The notes beneath the pieces are model-generated. The model searched no databases. It saw only the letters and a program-made list of their open reading frames with translations, and had not been told where the DNA came from. Shown in pieces: positions 24,141 through 32,560 of a DNA stretch of 35,218 nucleotides (position 1 is its first letter; each line of letters opens with the position of its first letter). The stretch comes from Thermoproteota archaeon (GTDB lineage Archaea; Thermoproteota; Thermoprotei_A; EX4484-217-1; JAPDJV01). The position numbers and the translations under genes were made by a program. The DNA is taken from contig JAPDJV010000042.1 in assembly GCA_029258925.1 (NCBI GenBank), positions 1-35,218 of the forward strand. Direction: 5' to 3'.

Positions 24141-26726
24141 TCACATACTAGCGTTTCCCTCTCTCCTCATAGCATGGTATGCAATGATTACTATGAGGAC
24201 TGCAGCACACACTGCGATGACAATTATTTGTTTAGGTTCTAATCCGAACAGTTGTTGCTCTCCCTTAACGAGTTGTGTTGTTGCAGGTGTGAACGCACCT
24301 GTTGTGAATGTACTTGTAGGAGTCGAAGTTGCACTCGGGGTCGAGGTTTCTATTGTAGTTGTGCCTTCTACGGTTTCCGTTGGAGTGGTTGGAATAGTGG
24401 TTTCCTCTATTGATGTTAGTGTTGCAGTAGTGTTGAGGTTTAATTTGAGTCTCCAAGCAGACATCCACCAGCTCCCTGCAATTATGTAGTTTTGATTCGA
24501 AGTTAACTCAACATCTCTGACAAGCCTCGTCTTAAGTCCCGTGTTTAAGGGTTGGGGAGTTATCGTCGGATTACTGTCCTTTAATTCCTCTATGCTTAAG
24601 ACATGTACTCCTCCCTCCCAGCTACCTGATGGCAGGGAGGAGATGAATATTAGGCCATTGTTCCAGTCCACTTCAGCGTCTGTTAGAGTTGCTCCACTGC
24701 CGAATCCCAATATTTCATTGACTATTATTCTAGGCTTATTACTCCACGCATTCTCGACGTAGACTATTTTCCCGTTTGAGAATGCTGCTAAGAGTTCTCC
24801 TATTGGGCTTATCGAGAGACCTACAACTCCAGCTTTCTCCCTCCCGGTAACAGGGTAGACTTGTTTCCACGAAGTGTTCCCCGGGTTCTCTAGGAGGCCT
24901 TCGGCTACGTATATTCTGCTCGGACCATACCATATATAGTGGTCGTTAGATGTCGGAGGCATGTATATTGGTGAACCCTCATATGTTGAGACAGCCCAGT
25001 AGTCTCTGCTACTAATATTCCTATAAGCTATCTTAACTAGTCCCCCGCTTAAACTAGCATCGATAACTGTTTCCAGAAACGTTCCACTATTGAAATCGTA
25101 TAATGCTATTGATGGTTCTGTTTGAATAGTTACAACCACGCGGCTCCCGGCTACAACACCGTCTACAACGGGCTTGTCGACAAGGTTTAATGTTCCGTCG
25201 ATCAGAGGCTTCCTGCACCTCCTAGCCTCAAGTATGTAGGATATGGAGACTGCTGTTAGCCCGATATTCCTAGGCTTCTCCTTTGGAGCGGGATAAGAGC
25301 CTAATACTAGGAAGTCCCCGGGATATTCGACTCCATCAACCTCAATAGTCACGTTACATCCTTCAGGGATCTGTAGAGCTTTCCAAGGCAACCCTACTTC
25401 CAAGTCGCCGGGGGGAACATCGAACTCGTCGATCCAGGTCTCCCCGTAGTCGAAGCTCACTTCGATGCCTGATATGCATAGAGCAACAATTGCCTCTGAG
25501 CCCCCTATGTTTACAGCGGATACTGCGAAAATGTTGTCCCCCCGGGGGAGAGACGGTGTTGCATGCCATGTTCTCCCACCATCCTCAGTTACTAGAACAG
25601 ATTGGCAAGAGTAGGAGCCTGCGAAAGCCCTTCTAGCGCCAAGAACGCCGTCTATTATTGTAGTGAACTCCATGCTCTCACCTCTATCAACAGCTATATG
25701 GCTACACTGTTTCCCAGTGAAGCTATGGAGCCACCCACTACTGGGATCCCATGCTGCTGCACCGGATAAGCAGGGGGCTTCCTCTCTTCTAGGATAAGTG
25801 TTTAGGAGCTTGACTTGGGAAGCCCACCAGAACCTGTCTGGGTTATATGGGTCAACTTCGACTTCCGTTATGATGGGCGGAGTGTCCACTGATAATCCTA
25901 GGGGTTCCAGCGGGTTGAGGTTAACCCATTCAATACTGGTATTGGTCAGCGTTCCGCGCCAGATCCAGTTCCCATATGTTCCAACATAGATAACCCTACC
26001 CTCAAAGTCGACATCCACGTCTGTAGTCTCATCTTCTAAAACCTTGATCCAGGACCAGTTGCCTTCGAGATCTCTGGCAATGAACAGTCCTTCAGGGTAT
26101 AGGGAGACCAGTAGGGCTTCGCCTAAACCACCTAGATTAGGAGAGTACGCCACGCTGACAACGGGCACTTTCTCCTGAGGAACCACCGGTAAACAGTGCT
26201 TGAAGAGCTTCCACGTGGAGCCGTTGAGCAAAACCTCGTAAACACATGGGACACCTGTCTCCGGGTCAACTCCCCTAATACCGAAGAAAACTCTCGAGGG
26301 CGATGCAGCTGAAACAGAGACAGTGTCCCTCCCCGCACCCTCCTCGTCTACTAATGCGATCAATTCCCATGAACTGCCATTATCTCTACTAACAGCTATG
26401 CCTCCATGCCTAGCTAGTCCAGCAAATAATGTGCCCCCAACATCATCCATCGAGGTAAATCCGACATCCATTAGAGGAGTGAAGACAGGTTCCCACGTAT
26501 TCCCATAATCGAAGCTTCTGAAAACTGCTGAACCTGTTGAAGCAAACAGTATGTGGCTACCAGTAATATGAATATAATATATGTCTCCCCCATCTGGCCC
26601 AATAGGAGTCCACTCCCCTCCTCCACAATACGTCCGGTTTGAGGAAGCCCCCGCTATTAGAATTATTGAGACTATTACGATTACCGGAAGAATCTTAGAA
26701 AATCTCTTGAGAACATTAACTAGCAT
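24141..26726 (-). CDS. BNR/sortilin-type beta-propeller surface protein
   Basis: An extracellular protein of about 860 residues. It has an N-terminal signal/anchor helix (ILPVIVIVSIILIAGASS) and repeated Asp-box/BNR motifs: FRSFDYGNTWEPV, VSRDNGSSWELI, VTEDGGRTWHATP, VSFDYGETWIDE. A Thr/Ser/Pro-rich stalk follows (STPSATSTPTSTFTTGAFTP), then a C-terminal membrane helix (IIVIAVCAAVLIVIIAY) with a short basic tail. The beta-propeller of sortilin/photosystem-II-stability-factor type is clear; ligand or enzymatic activity is not. ATG 26726 (MLVNVLK...) fits the signal peptide better than the start at 26741. It shares its stalk-plus-helix anchor design with the pseudogene at 27208-27960. Confidence 0.8.
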   Translation of the reverse strand: MLVNVLKRFSKILPVIVIVSIILIAGASSNRTYCGGGEWTPIGPDGGDIYYIHITGSHILFASTGSAVFRSFDYGNTWEPVFTPLMDVGFTSMDDVGGTLFAGLARHGGIAVSRDNGSSWELIALVDEEGAGRDTVSVSAASPSRVFFGIRGVDPETGVPCVYEVLLNGSTWKLFKHCLPVVPQEKVPVVSVAYSPNLGGLGEALLVSLYPEGLFIARDLEGNWSWIKVLEDETTDVDVDFEGRVIYVGTYGNWIWRGTLTNTSIEWVNLNPLEPLGLSVDTPPIITEVEVDPYNPDRFWWASQVKLLNTYPRREEAPCLSGAAAWDPSSGWLHSFTGKQCSHIAVDRGESMEFTTIIDGVLGARRAFAGSYSCQSVLVTEDGGRTWHATPSLPRGDNIFAVSAVNIGGSEAIVALCISGIEVSFDYGETWIDEFDVPPGDLEVGLPWKALQIPEGCNVTIEVDGVEYPGDFLVLGSYPAPKEKPRNIGLTAVSISYILEARRCRKPLIDGTLNLVDKPVVDGVVAGSRVVVTIQTEPSIALYDFNSGTFLETVIDASLSGGLVKIAYRNISSRDYWAVSTYEGSPIYMPPTSNDHYIWYGPSRIYVAEGLLENPGNTSWKQVYPVTGREKAGVVGLSISPIGELLAAFSNGKIVYVENAWSNKPRIIVNEILGFGSGATLTDAEVDWNNGLIFISSLPSGSWEGGVHVLSIEELKDSNPTITPQPLNTGLKTRLVRDVELTSNQNYIIAGSWWMSAWRLKLNLNTTATLTSIEETTIPTTPTETVEGTTTIETSTPSATSTPTSTFTTGAFTPATTQLVKGEQQLFGLEPKQIIVIAVCAAVLIVIIAYHAMRREGNASM

Positions 26727-26921
26727 AATAGCATCCCACAAGGTCTAAACATCTACAAAATATAAACATTTTTCCGAAATAGTTGAAGACCAAATTATGA
26801 GAACCCTAGATATGGTGTTAAAATATTGAACGAACATTAGTCTAATGTAGAATAACAGTCTATAATAGTAATTCTTCCAGAAATTTTACCCTTCAGCTTT
26901 TTAGTTCTTTTATTACTGCTT

Positions 26922-27175
26922 TCATCCCTTCATTCTGCTTTTCTGAATAGTAATTATAGTATGTAGTGCTACTTCTTCCCTCAATACTCTTTCAAATAAT
27001 GCCTCTACACTTCTAGCTAGTGATAATGATTCGCCTAGATATTCTACTAGTACACTTGTGATCCATAACATAATACTTTGTTACCTTCGTTTGACAAGTC
27101 TCCTAGCCCTAACTTCTTCCAGCTCGCATTCCTCGCCGAGAACTTTCTCAACCTCTATTCTGGCTTTCCCATTGC
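26922..27175 (-). pseudogene. Decayed VapB-VapC toxin-antitoxin pair
   Basis: The minus strand encodes the end of an antitoxin-like protein (IEVEKVLGEECELEEVRARRLVKRR, stop at 27081-27083). Directly behind it comes a PIN-like start (ATG 27071, SVLVEYLGESLSLARSVEALFERVLREEVALHT) that stops at 26922. The PIN first strand normally reads VIDTSVLVE; here the catalytic Asp is missing (WITSVLVE), and all of the C-terminal half with the other acidic residues is gone. The antitoxin has no start. I read this as a VapBC remnant. Confidence 0.55.
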
Positions 27176-27207
27176 AACATTATGACTATTATAATTGAAA
27201 AATGGTA

Positions 27208-27960
27208 TTATTTACGCTTAAACAACAATAATAGAATCACTGCAATAACTACTATGACAGCTACTGCACCACCCACGATTAAGAAGTCTAGGCTCACAGC
27301 CTGCGCTGTAACCTCGGCAGTAGTTGTTTGAGTGGGCGTACTTGGGGTTGCCGGGGCAGAAACATTAAACTGTAGCTTTTCGTATTCTTTTATATTATTT
27401 TGCTCTGGGCGATATGCTTATAGTTTGTTGCGTCAACGATTTTCGTGGACGTGCGGGTGATGGGAGCAATGCTCCAAGCCCCGTGCCGTTGGGCTCGACA
27501 GCCACCCATGACCCCATAAGGATATCTAAATCCCCATGGGCGAGGCAGGAACCGATGAAGCCATGTCACAATGAAACAAAAACACATAGAGTGATACGGT
27601 TCGAGGAAACGGAAGTTGGAGTAGTAGGGCTTGTAGGTGTAGTAGGAGTTGTGGGGGTTGTGGGGGTTGTGGGTGTTGCTCCAACTATTTCTATGAGAAA
27701 CGTCCTATTACCCTCCTTGAAAACCTCGTCGCCCGAGTATACTACTGTGAAATAGTGAGTTCCTGGCTCCCCGAATGGATCTACACTAATACTTGCCTCA
27801 CCGTTGACGAGTGTGGCTTCACCTATGAACTCCCCGTCTAAGTAGAATGTTACGTGCCCTCTCCCCTATGGAAGGGCATATGTTCTATTATAACTGTTAT
27901 GTTTATTGGAACACCTACATTGAACCCCCTCCTATGAGAGAAGCCGTTCATCTAAACCGT
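27208..27960 (-). pseudogene. Broken Ig-like surface protein with C-terminal anchor
   Basis: Two parts are recognisable on the minus strand. The upstream part (27960 to ~27596) encodes a beta-sandwich/Ig-like domain (VTFYLDGEFIGEATLVNGEA, GTHYFTVVYSGDEVFKEGN), followed by a TPT-rich stalk. The downstream part (~27400 to the stop 27208-27210) encodes a Thr/Pro stalk and a C-terminal helix (FLIVGGAVAVIVVIAVILLLF). A ~195-bp GC-rich insert separates them, and a one-base frameshift lies near 27872 before VTFYLDG. The 5' end abuts the repeat at 27977. The gene is therefore dead, though its design mirrors the intact surface protein downstream. Confidence 0.75.
27400..27595 (+). mobile_element. Short TnpB-type 3'-end remnant splitting the surface-protein gene
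   Basis: A GC-rich island of about 195 bp inside the pseudogene. On the plus strand it holds an open frame resembling the Pro-rich tail of a TnpB protein (NAPSPVPLGSTATHDP). CCCATG (27505-27510) pairs with CATGGG (27535-27540), and further on stands GATGAAG (27554-27560), then ATGTCAC. The hairpin plus GATGAA layout is shared with 1-196, 15661-15812, 27977-28170 and 29600-29750. The words CCATGACCCCAT also recur at 29.7 kb. Assignment to IS200/IS605 is inference; boundaries are approximate. Confidence 0.5.
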
Positions 27961-27976
27961 ATCTTCATCTATCAAT

Positions 27977-28170
27977 TTATATCGTATCTGACACGGTTAG
28001 GTTCATCACGGTCTCCGCTGAGCCGCCTACGGGAGCACAAGCTCCCCTCGGGAACCCAGCGGTCACCATTAGGTTCATATGTCTTAGGAGTTTATAGGTC
28101 TTACGAACTTCTCCAAAGGCATGAAAGACATACTATGATACAGAAAGATATAATCTAACATTTCTACCCC
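27977..28170 (-). repeat. Structured ~195-bp repeat, right copy
   Basis: Second copy of the repeat at 1-196. The outer stem CCGCTG/CAGCGG (28015-28020, 28057-28062) is intact. The inner hairpin is GGGAGC-ACAA-GCTCCC (28031-28046); in the left copy the last pair is T-G instead of C-G and the loop is longer, so pairing is kept while sequence changes. GTGATGAAC lies at 28001-28009 on the minus strand. The right end (TTTCTACCCC) abuts a 5'-truncated retropepsin gene; the left end abuts the dead surface-protein gene. Confidence 0.8.
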
Positions 28171-28491
28171 TTCAGGAGAGAGTTGAAGGTAGATATAGAG
28201 TTCATAGCTGATACGGGTGCGATATACACTGTAATCCCAAAATCTATTGCGGATAAGCTTGAACTAGAGGAGGTTGATAGGAGGAGTTTTAAGATAGTTG
28301 GTGATGAAATAGTTGAATACTCTATTTCAGAAGCATACATGATAATAGGGTGTAGAGGCGCAACGAGCATCGTAGCTATAGGCCCAGATAAGACTTCACC
28401 ACTACTGGGAGTAGTAGCACTTGAACTATTGGGATTACAAGTGGATCCCGTAACAGGAGAGCTTAAGCCATTGGAGCTCATGATACTTTAA
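28171..28491 (+). pseudogene. 5'-truncated retropepsin-like aspartyl protease
   Basis: A small archaeal clan-AA aspartic-protease-like domain (TIGR03698-like). VDIEFIADTGAIYTVIPKSIADKL carries the catalytic Asp-Thr-Gly (DTGA). The second half (TSPLLGVVALELLGLQVDPVTGELKP) shows the usual G-LE-LG-VD pattern. The frame is open from the repeat junction, and the expected N-terminal strand is missing. A TTG at 28183 could start a 102-residue protein that keeps the catalytic motif, so a working short form is possible. A stop lies upstream in frame within the repeat (28156-28158). Confidence 0.7.
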
Positions 28492-28616
28492 AAGTTCTAT
28501 AAACATTCGAATACCATGTAAGATGACTGCTGAGGAATACTTAAGGCTGTCTTCATGTTTTGGAAATGCATATATTGTCGCCTCCATATCGTACTAGCTG
28601 AGGAAAGGTGTTTTAG

Positions 28617-29570
28617 ATGAATGTTCTCGTCACGGGTGCAGCGGGCTTCCTTGGAAGCCACATTGCTGTAAAGCTCGCCCGCCAAGGCCATAGAGTCATC
28701 TGCCTAGATGACTTATCTAGACGTAGTGATCACGGTTTAAAAATGATTAGAAAGCTGGACTTAGAACTACACGTAATGAATGTTATGGATCCAGGGCTCA
28801 GCAGATTGCTGAGGAGTGTAGATGTAGTTGTCCACTCAGCCGCCTACATAGATGTAGAGGAGTCTATCTTAAAGCCAACTCTATACGTGGAGAACAATGT
28901 CCTAGCTACAACAAGCCTGGCCGAGGCATGTATTAAGAGTGGTGTTAGTAGAATGGTGTTCGTAAGTTCTGCAGCAGTATACGGTGAACCAAAGTATCTG
29001 CCAATAGACGAAGACCACCCCCTCGAACCGATATCACCCTATGGTGCAAGCAAGGTTGCAGCAGAAGCGATCATAAAATCTCTGTCTAAAACACTTGAAA
29101 ACTTCAAGTACACTATCGTTAGACCATTCAACATTTACGGTCCAGGTCAAAGCCTCTCCTACTCAGGCGTCATAGCGAGGTTCGGCAGAAGACTCTTAGA
29201 AGGACTGCCCCCCATAATCTACGGCGACGGAGAGCAGACGAGAGACTTCATTTACGTTGAAGACGTTGCAGAAGCCATTAAATCAATCATCGAGTGTAGG
29301 AAGGCAGTTAATAAAACATATAATATTGGTAGCGGGGTTCCAACGAGAATAATAGATCTCTCGAAGAAGATGATGGATCTCTTAGGCGTAGAATATGATC
29401 CAATACATGAACCACCTAGACCGGGGGACATAAGACATAGCTATGCGTCGATAAACAAGATTAGGAGAGAAGTTGGCTGGAGCCCTAAGACAACTCTAAT
29501 TGAAGGCCTTAAGAAAACCATTGAATGGCTTTCAGAAACACTTAGCCGCACTCCCCTCCAGTCTCCTTAA
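28617..29570 (+). CDS. NAD-dependent sugar-nucleotide epimerase (GalE-like SDR)
   Basis: An extended short-chain dehydrogenase. It has the Rossmann motif VTGAAGFLGSHIA (residues 5-17), DDLSRR as NAD-ribose contact, VSSAAVYGEP with the catalytic Ser/Thr region, YGASK (Tyr-x-x-x-Lys, about 142-146), RPFNIYGPGQ, and GDGEQTRDFIYVEDVA. At 317 residues it fits UDP-glucose/UDP-GlcNAc 4-epimerases or related NDP-sugar enzymes; the substrate cannot be fixed. It likely serves the same surface-glycan synthesis as the genes at 16-24 kb. Start ATG 28617 follows AAAGGTG. Confidence 0.88.
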   Translation: MNVLVTGAAGFLGSHIAVKLARQGHRVICLDDLSRRSDHGLKMIRKLDLELHVMNVMDPGLSRLLRSVDVVVHSAAYIDVEESILKPTLYVENNVLATTSLAEACIKSGVSRMVFVSSAAVYGEPKYLPIDEDHPLEPISPYGASKVAAEAIIKSLSKTLENFKYTIVRPFNIYGPGQSLSYSGVIARFGRRLLEGLPPIIYGDGEQTRDFIYVEDVAEAIKSIIECRKAVNKTYNIGSGVPTRIIDLSKKMMDLLGVEYDPIHEPPRPGDIRHSYASINKIRREVGWSPKTTLIEGLKKTIEWLSETLSRTPLQSP

Positions 29571-29589
29571 CATTATTTGTTCAAGCTTT

Positions 29590-29985
29590 TAAGATTCCAA
29601 CCGTTTCACGCCCTAGGTCATCGTAGGTCTTGCTGGGACAGGTTATACATAGCTCCTATTATTCATCGCGGCTACAAGCCGCTCTACATGGGGTCATGGA
29701 CACCCTCAGGGCGAACAGCACACACCTCACATCCAAGACGCATCCCCTACAAAAGAGGGCTGCACAGACCTATAAAGACCTTTACTAAGAAAATGCCTCC
29801 ATCCCTGGGCTTCTCACCATAGGGTTTATCATATTTCCCAGCACTATTCCCACGATATGGTGCTCCGAGAACAATGTTTTCACGACGATTCTCGGAGAGG
29901 TTGGCAGCACCGTCAACTAGGATGGCCATATATTTCATTTACGTCAGCAACTAGGTAACCATTGTAGCCAAGTTCTCCAAATTCT
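29590..29985 (-). other. Remnant of a mobile element, TnpB-type tail suspected
   Basis: No intact gene. On the minus strand the piece GELGYNGYLVADVNEIYG (near 29970-29925) frameshifts into NLSENRRENIVLGAPYRGN, as if from a decayed coding region. Further along lie CCATGACCCCAT (also present at 27.5 kb), a perfect hairpin GCGGCT-TGT-AGCCGC (29668-29682) and immediately GATGAAT (29661-29667). This repeats the hairpin-GATGAA layout seen elsewhere in the window. The original protein is not identified. Confidence 0.4.
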
Positions 29986-30346
29986 TTGATTAAAGCCGGT
30001 GAATAATGAATAGATTCCTCTTATATAACTTCATATTACTTCACAGACCAGCCTCCATCCACCATCAGCACATCCAATACTGTTTACATTATTTAAACTC
30101 AATAATTGAAGCAGAAGGACACATCAATACGTTGATTAGAGAATCGTCTAGAGTTTAAGGATCTGTGAAAATATTTAAGAAGAAAAATAGAGTCTTAAGG
30201 AAGCATGCGGAGAACCGGGTTTAAGGTAACTGCACTGATATTTTGCCGAGAATACCTTAATTCATGAAGTAGTAGGGTGAGTGAGCTGTGAAAAAGAATA
30301 ATACTGTCCTTAACACTTAAATTGTTGAATAGTAGGTGCTTCACCC
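29986..30346. other. Non-coding spacer
   Basis: AT-rich, without a credible gene. A TATA-like ACTTAAATT (about 30314-30322) lies 25 nt before the ATG at 30347, indicating a leaderless promoter for the DUF3782 gene. Nothing else is recognised. Confidence 0.45.
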
Positions 30347-31036
30347 ATGCCCAGTCTATCTGCCAGCGAGAAAGAGAGGTTTCTAAGAGCATTAGAAGAG
30401 GACCGAGTGTTCAGGCATGCCGTAATGGGGCTACTAGGCTTCAAGGAGCTCCTAGAACATTTCGCTAGATTGGAGGAGAGATTCGCTAGACTAGAAGAAA
30501 GACAACAGAGGCTTGAGGAAAGATTTGCTGGAATCGAGGAGAGACAACAGAGAATAGAAGAACATTTCGCTAGATTGGAGGAGAGATTCGCTAGACTAGA
30601 AGAAAGACAGCAAAGAATAGAGGAGGAGATGCGTGAGACTAGGAGAGTACTGCTTGTAGTAAGCCATAGGTTTGGAGTATTGAGTGAGGCAGGTTTCAGG
30701 GAGGGGATGAGATTTGTTGTGGAGGAGGTTCTGGGGGCGGGGAGAGTGGAGAAGTGGGTTTACAGAGATGAGGAAGGCGTGGTCTACGGGTATCCGTCAA
30801 TAATTGAGGTAGACGTTGTCGTAAGGGATAGAGAACACGTAATAGTCGAAGTTAAATCAAGAGTGTCTAAAGGCAATATAGCCGAACTCTACAGGATAGG
30901 CAAGCTATATGAGGAAGTGGAGGGAGTGAAGCCGAAGCTTGTGATAATAGGAGGCTTCATAGATCACAAAGCATATGAGGCAGCTGCGAAACTAGGAGTA
31001 GAAGTGAAGCCAGCCATAAGAGAACATGAATCCTAG
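30347..31036 (+). CDS. DUF3782-like coiled-coil protein with nuclease-like domain
   Basis: 229 residues. A helical N-terminus is followed by a long coiled coil (about 37-105) of near-identical units (FARLEERQQRLEERF). The C-terminal domain has a PD-(D/E)XK-like pattern: IEVDVVVRD (Glu154/Asp156) and VIVEVKSR (Glu168-x-Lys170). Such proteins are common in crenarchaea; DNA binding or cleavage is suspected, not shown. The coiled coil contains a 105-bp (35-codon) duplication: 30455-30504 and 30560-30609 are identical over 50 bp. The copy number may vary between strains. ATG start; TATA 25 nt upstream. Confidence 0.8.
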   Translation: MPSLSASEKERFLRALEEDRVFRHAVMGLLGFKELLEHFARLEERFARLEERQQRLEERFAGIEERQQRIEEHFARLEERFARLEERQQRIEEEMRETRRVLLVVSHRFGVLSEAGFREGMRFVVEEVLGAGRVEKWVYRDEEGVVYGYPSIIEVDVVVRDREHVIVEVKSRVSKGNIAELYRIGKLYEEVEGVKPKLVIIGGFIDHKAYEAAAKLGVEVKPAIREHES

Positions 31037-31556
31037 AATCACGTGAAAGCTTCATGTAAGAATCTTGCAAACACGTTGCCATGTATCCTGAAACCACATG
31101 ACTTAAAATGCTGATTCACACACTTCAAGAATCCACATAATACTAGTTACAGCAATCCATGGAAATAGGTATTCTCCATACTCTTCTCCAAGTATAAGCA
31201 GCTGTCTACAAAGTTAATTTTCACACCTATTTCAACTCCCTTGTAGAGTGCAATAACTTCTTTGGGAAACGTGTTAGAATGGTGTTTAAGTATTCAGGAT
31301 AGTTGCATAAAAGTGTTCTCGCTCCTAAGGATTTGAAGCAACTATGGAATCAGCGTATTGAAAACTAGTCTTGTATGCCTTCAAAATCCTATAGAGGCTC
31401 TCACATAACCGCTGAAAACTGTAAGTGGACACGGTGTTTACCATAAAGGGTTATCAAGAGATCCTTGATTAATTGCTTTAAAACTTCTGGAAACAACAGT
31501 TTGATAGTGTTCACATTTTTGAACAACATTATTATAGCGCTTAGAACAATTATTTC
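31037..31556. other. Spacer with a possible gene fragment
   Basis: No intact gene. On the minus strand (about 31286-31164) a short frame reads FPKEVIALYKGVEIGVKINFVD...YLEK, which looks like protein sequence and may be a leftover of a small nucleotidyltransferase or similar gene. A TATA-like ATTATTATAG near 31528 precedes the HEPN gene. The rest shows nothing recognisable. Confidence 0.3.
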
Positions 31557-32015
31557 ATGAAGTATGGGCGGTGTATGTGGGTGCTCGACGAAGAAGAGTT
31601 TTCAAGGTGGATGGTTTCTGCAAAAAAGACTTTAGAGTCGGCTCTAGGCGATCTCGAGAGGGGAGACTATAATTGGGCTTGCTTTAAAGCCCAGCAAGCC
31701 TGCGAGATGGCCGTAAAAGCTTTAATGCACGGACTCGGATTACCTGCCTACGGTCACAGCGCTTCAAAGTTGCTAGTAAGACTATCCTCGAAAAAAGTTA
31801 GCATTCCAAAGAACCTCATAGATCAAGCCAAGACACTGGATAAATACTACATTCCCACAAGATACCCTAACGCTTGGAGTGAGGGAGCTCCACACGAATA
31901 CTATACGGAGAGTGAGGGCCGGGAAGCTATAAAATATGCTGAGAGAATTATTGAGTGGGTTGAAGACTTATGGAGATCGTTGAGGAGAGAATTAAGGAGA
32001 GGAGGAGGATCATAG
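31557..32015 (+). CDS. HEPN-domain toxin of a HEPN-MNT pair
   Basis: A 152-residue helical protein of the COG2250 HEPN family. It contains WMVSAKKTLESALGDLERGDYNWACFKAQQACEMAVKAL and, near the C-terminus, YYIPTRYPNAWSEGAPHEYY. The family acts with a minimal nucleotidyltransferase as a toxin-antitoxin module. HEPN RNases use an RX4-6H motif, which is not clear here, so RNase activity is uncertain. The ATG at 31557 sits about 25 nt after a TATA element (leaderless); ATG 31575 is an alternative. It overlaps the MNT gene by 46 nt. Confidence 0.82.
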   Translation: MKYGRCMWVLDEEEFSRWMVSAKKTLESALGDLERGDYNWACFKAQQACEMAVKALMHGLGLPAYGHSASKLLVRLSSKKVSIPKNLIDQAKTLDKYYIPTRYPNAWSEGAPHEYYTESEGREAIKYAERIIEWVEDLWRSLRRELRRGGGS

Positions 32016-32335
32016 AGTTAGCTGAGAAATGGGCTAAAAAACTCGAGTTTAAGGTAACAGCGATACTGATAGGATCTTTTGCTAGAGGAGACTTTAACCT
32101 ATGGAGCGATGTAGACATACTGCTGGTGTCAGACGAGCTTAGAGGAAGACCCATAGATAGACTTAAAGCACTAGACTACCCCCCAGGATTCGAAGTAATC
32201 CCAGTAACTAAGAGAGAATTTCTAAAGCTTATGAAAAAAGGTAATAGATTAGCCATGGAAGCATCACAATACGGAATAATATTGAGAGACGACCTAGAAT
32301 TAAGCAAAATACTCAAACAATCTGTTCCCATATAG
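31970..32335 (+). CDS. MNT-type minimal nucleotidyltransferase antitoxin
   Basis: A 121-residue nucleotidyltransferase with the family motif GSFARGDFNLWSDVDILLV: Gly35-Ser36 and the metal ligands Asp47 and Asp49. MNT proteins partner with HEPN toxins and may inactivate them by AMPylation; the third acidic residue is likely in the FEVIPVTKREF region. Start ATG 31970, inside the HEPN gene, so translation is coupled. It is the only intact toxin-antitoxin module in this end of the window. Confidence 0.85.
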   Translation: MEIVEERIKERRRIIELAEKWAKKLEFKVTAILIGSFARGDFNLWSDVDILLVSDELRGRPIDRLKALDYPPGFEVIPVTKREFLKLMKKGNRLAMEASQYGIILRDDLELSKILKQSVPI

Positions 32336-32352
32336 TGAGGCACCGGGATTCT

Positions 32353-32560
32353 AGGTGTTGTTAGCATATTTTCCTGTAAACACTTCTTCGCATACTATGA
32401 TGTTTATGTTTTCACCGTTTCTCCTTAGGAATTCCATGAACTCCCTGTCTCTCGTTGAGAGGAGAAGTTCTCTTGTTAATGCTGTTGTGTAGAGGAGGTG
32501 AGGAAGCGTATGCTCAGCGAAATCGAGGAGAGACTTAAGAGTTAAGTAAGAGGTTCGCAA
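32353..32560 (-). pseudogene. C-terminal fragment of a PIN-domain toxin
   Basis: An open frame of about 69 codons whose sequence (LPHLLYTTALTRELLLSTRDREFMEFLRR) resembles the last helix-strand of a PIN/VapC domain, where TRDREF carries an active-site Asp. The N-terminal part with the first Asp is missing. It lies antisense to the end of the degraded VapB-like start. Fragment assignment is by pattern only. Confidence 0.4.

Noticed and set aside
27600-27685. G-rich GTTGTGGGG tandem repeats, possible quadruplex or minisatellite
   Set aside because: On the opposite strand they encode a Thr-Pro stalk of the surface-protein pseudogene, which explains the repetition.
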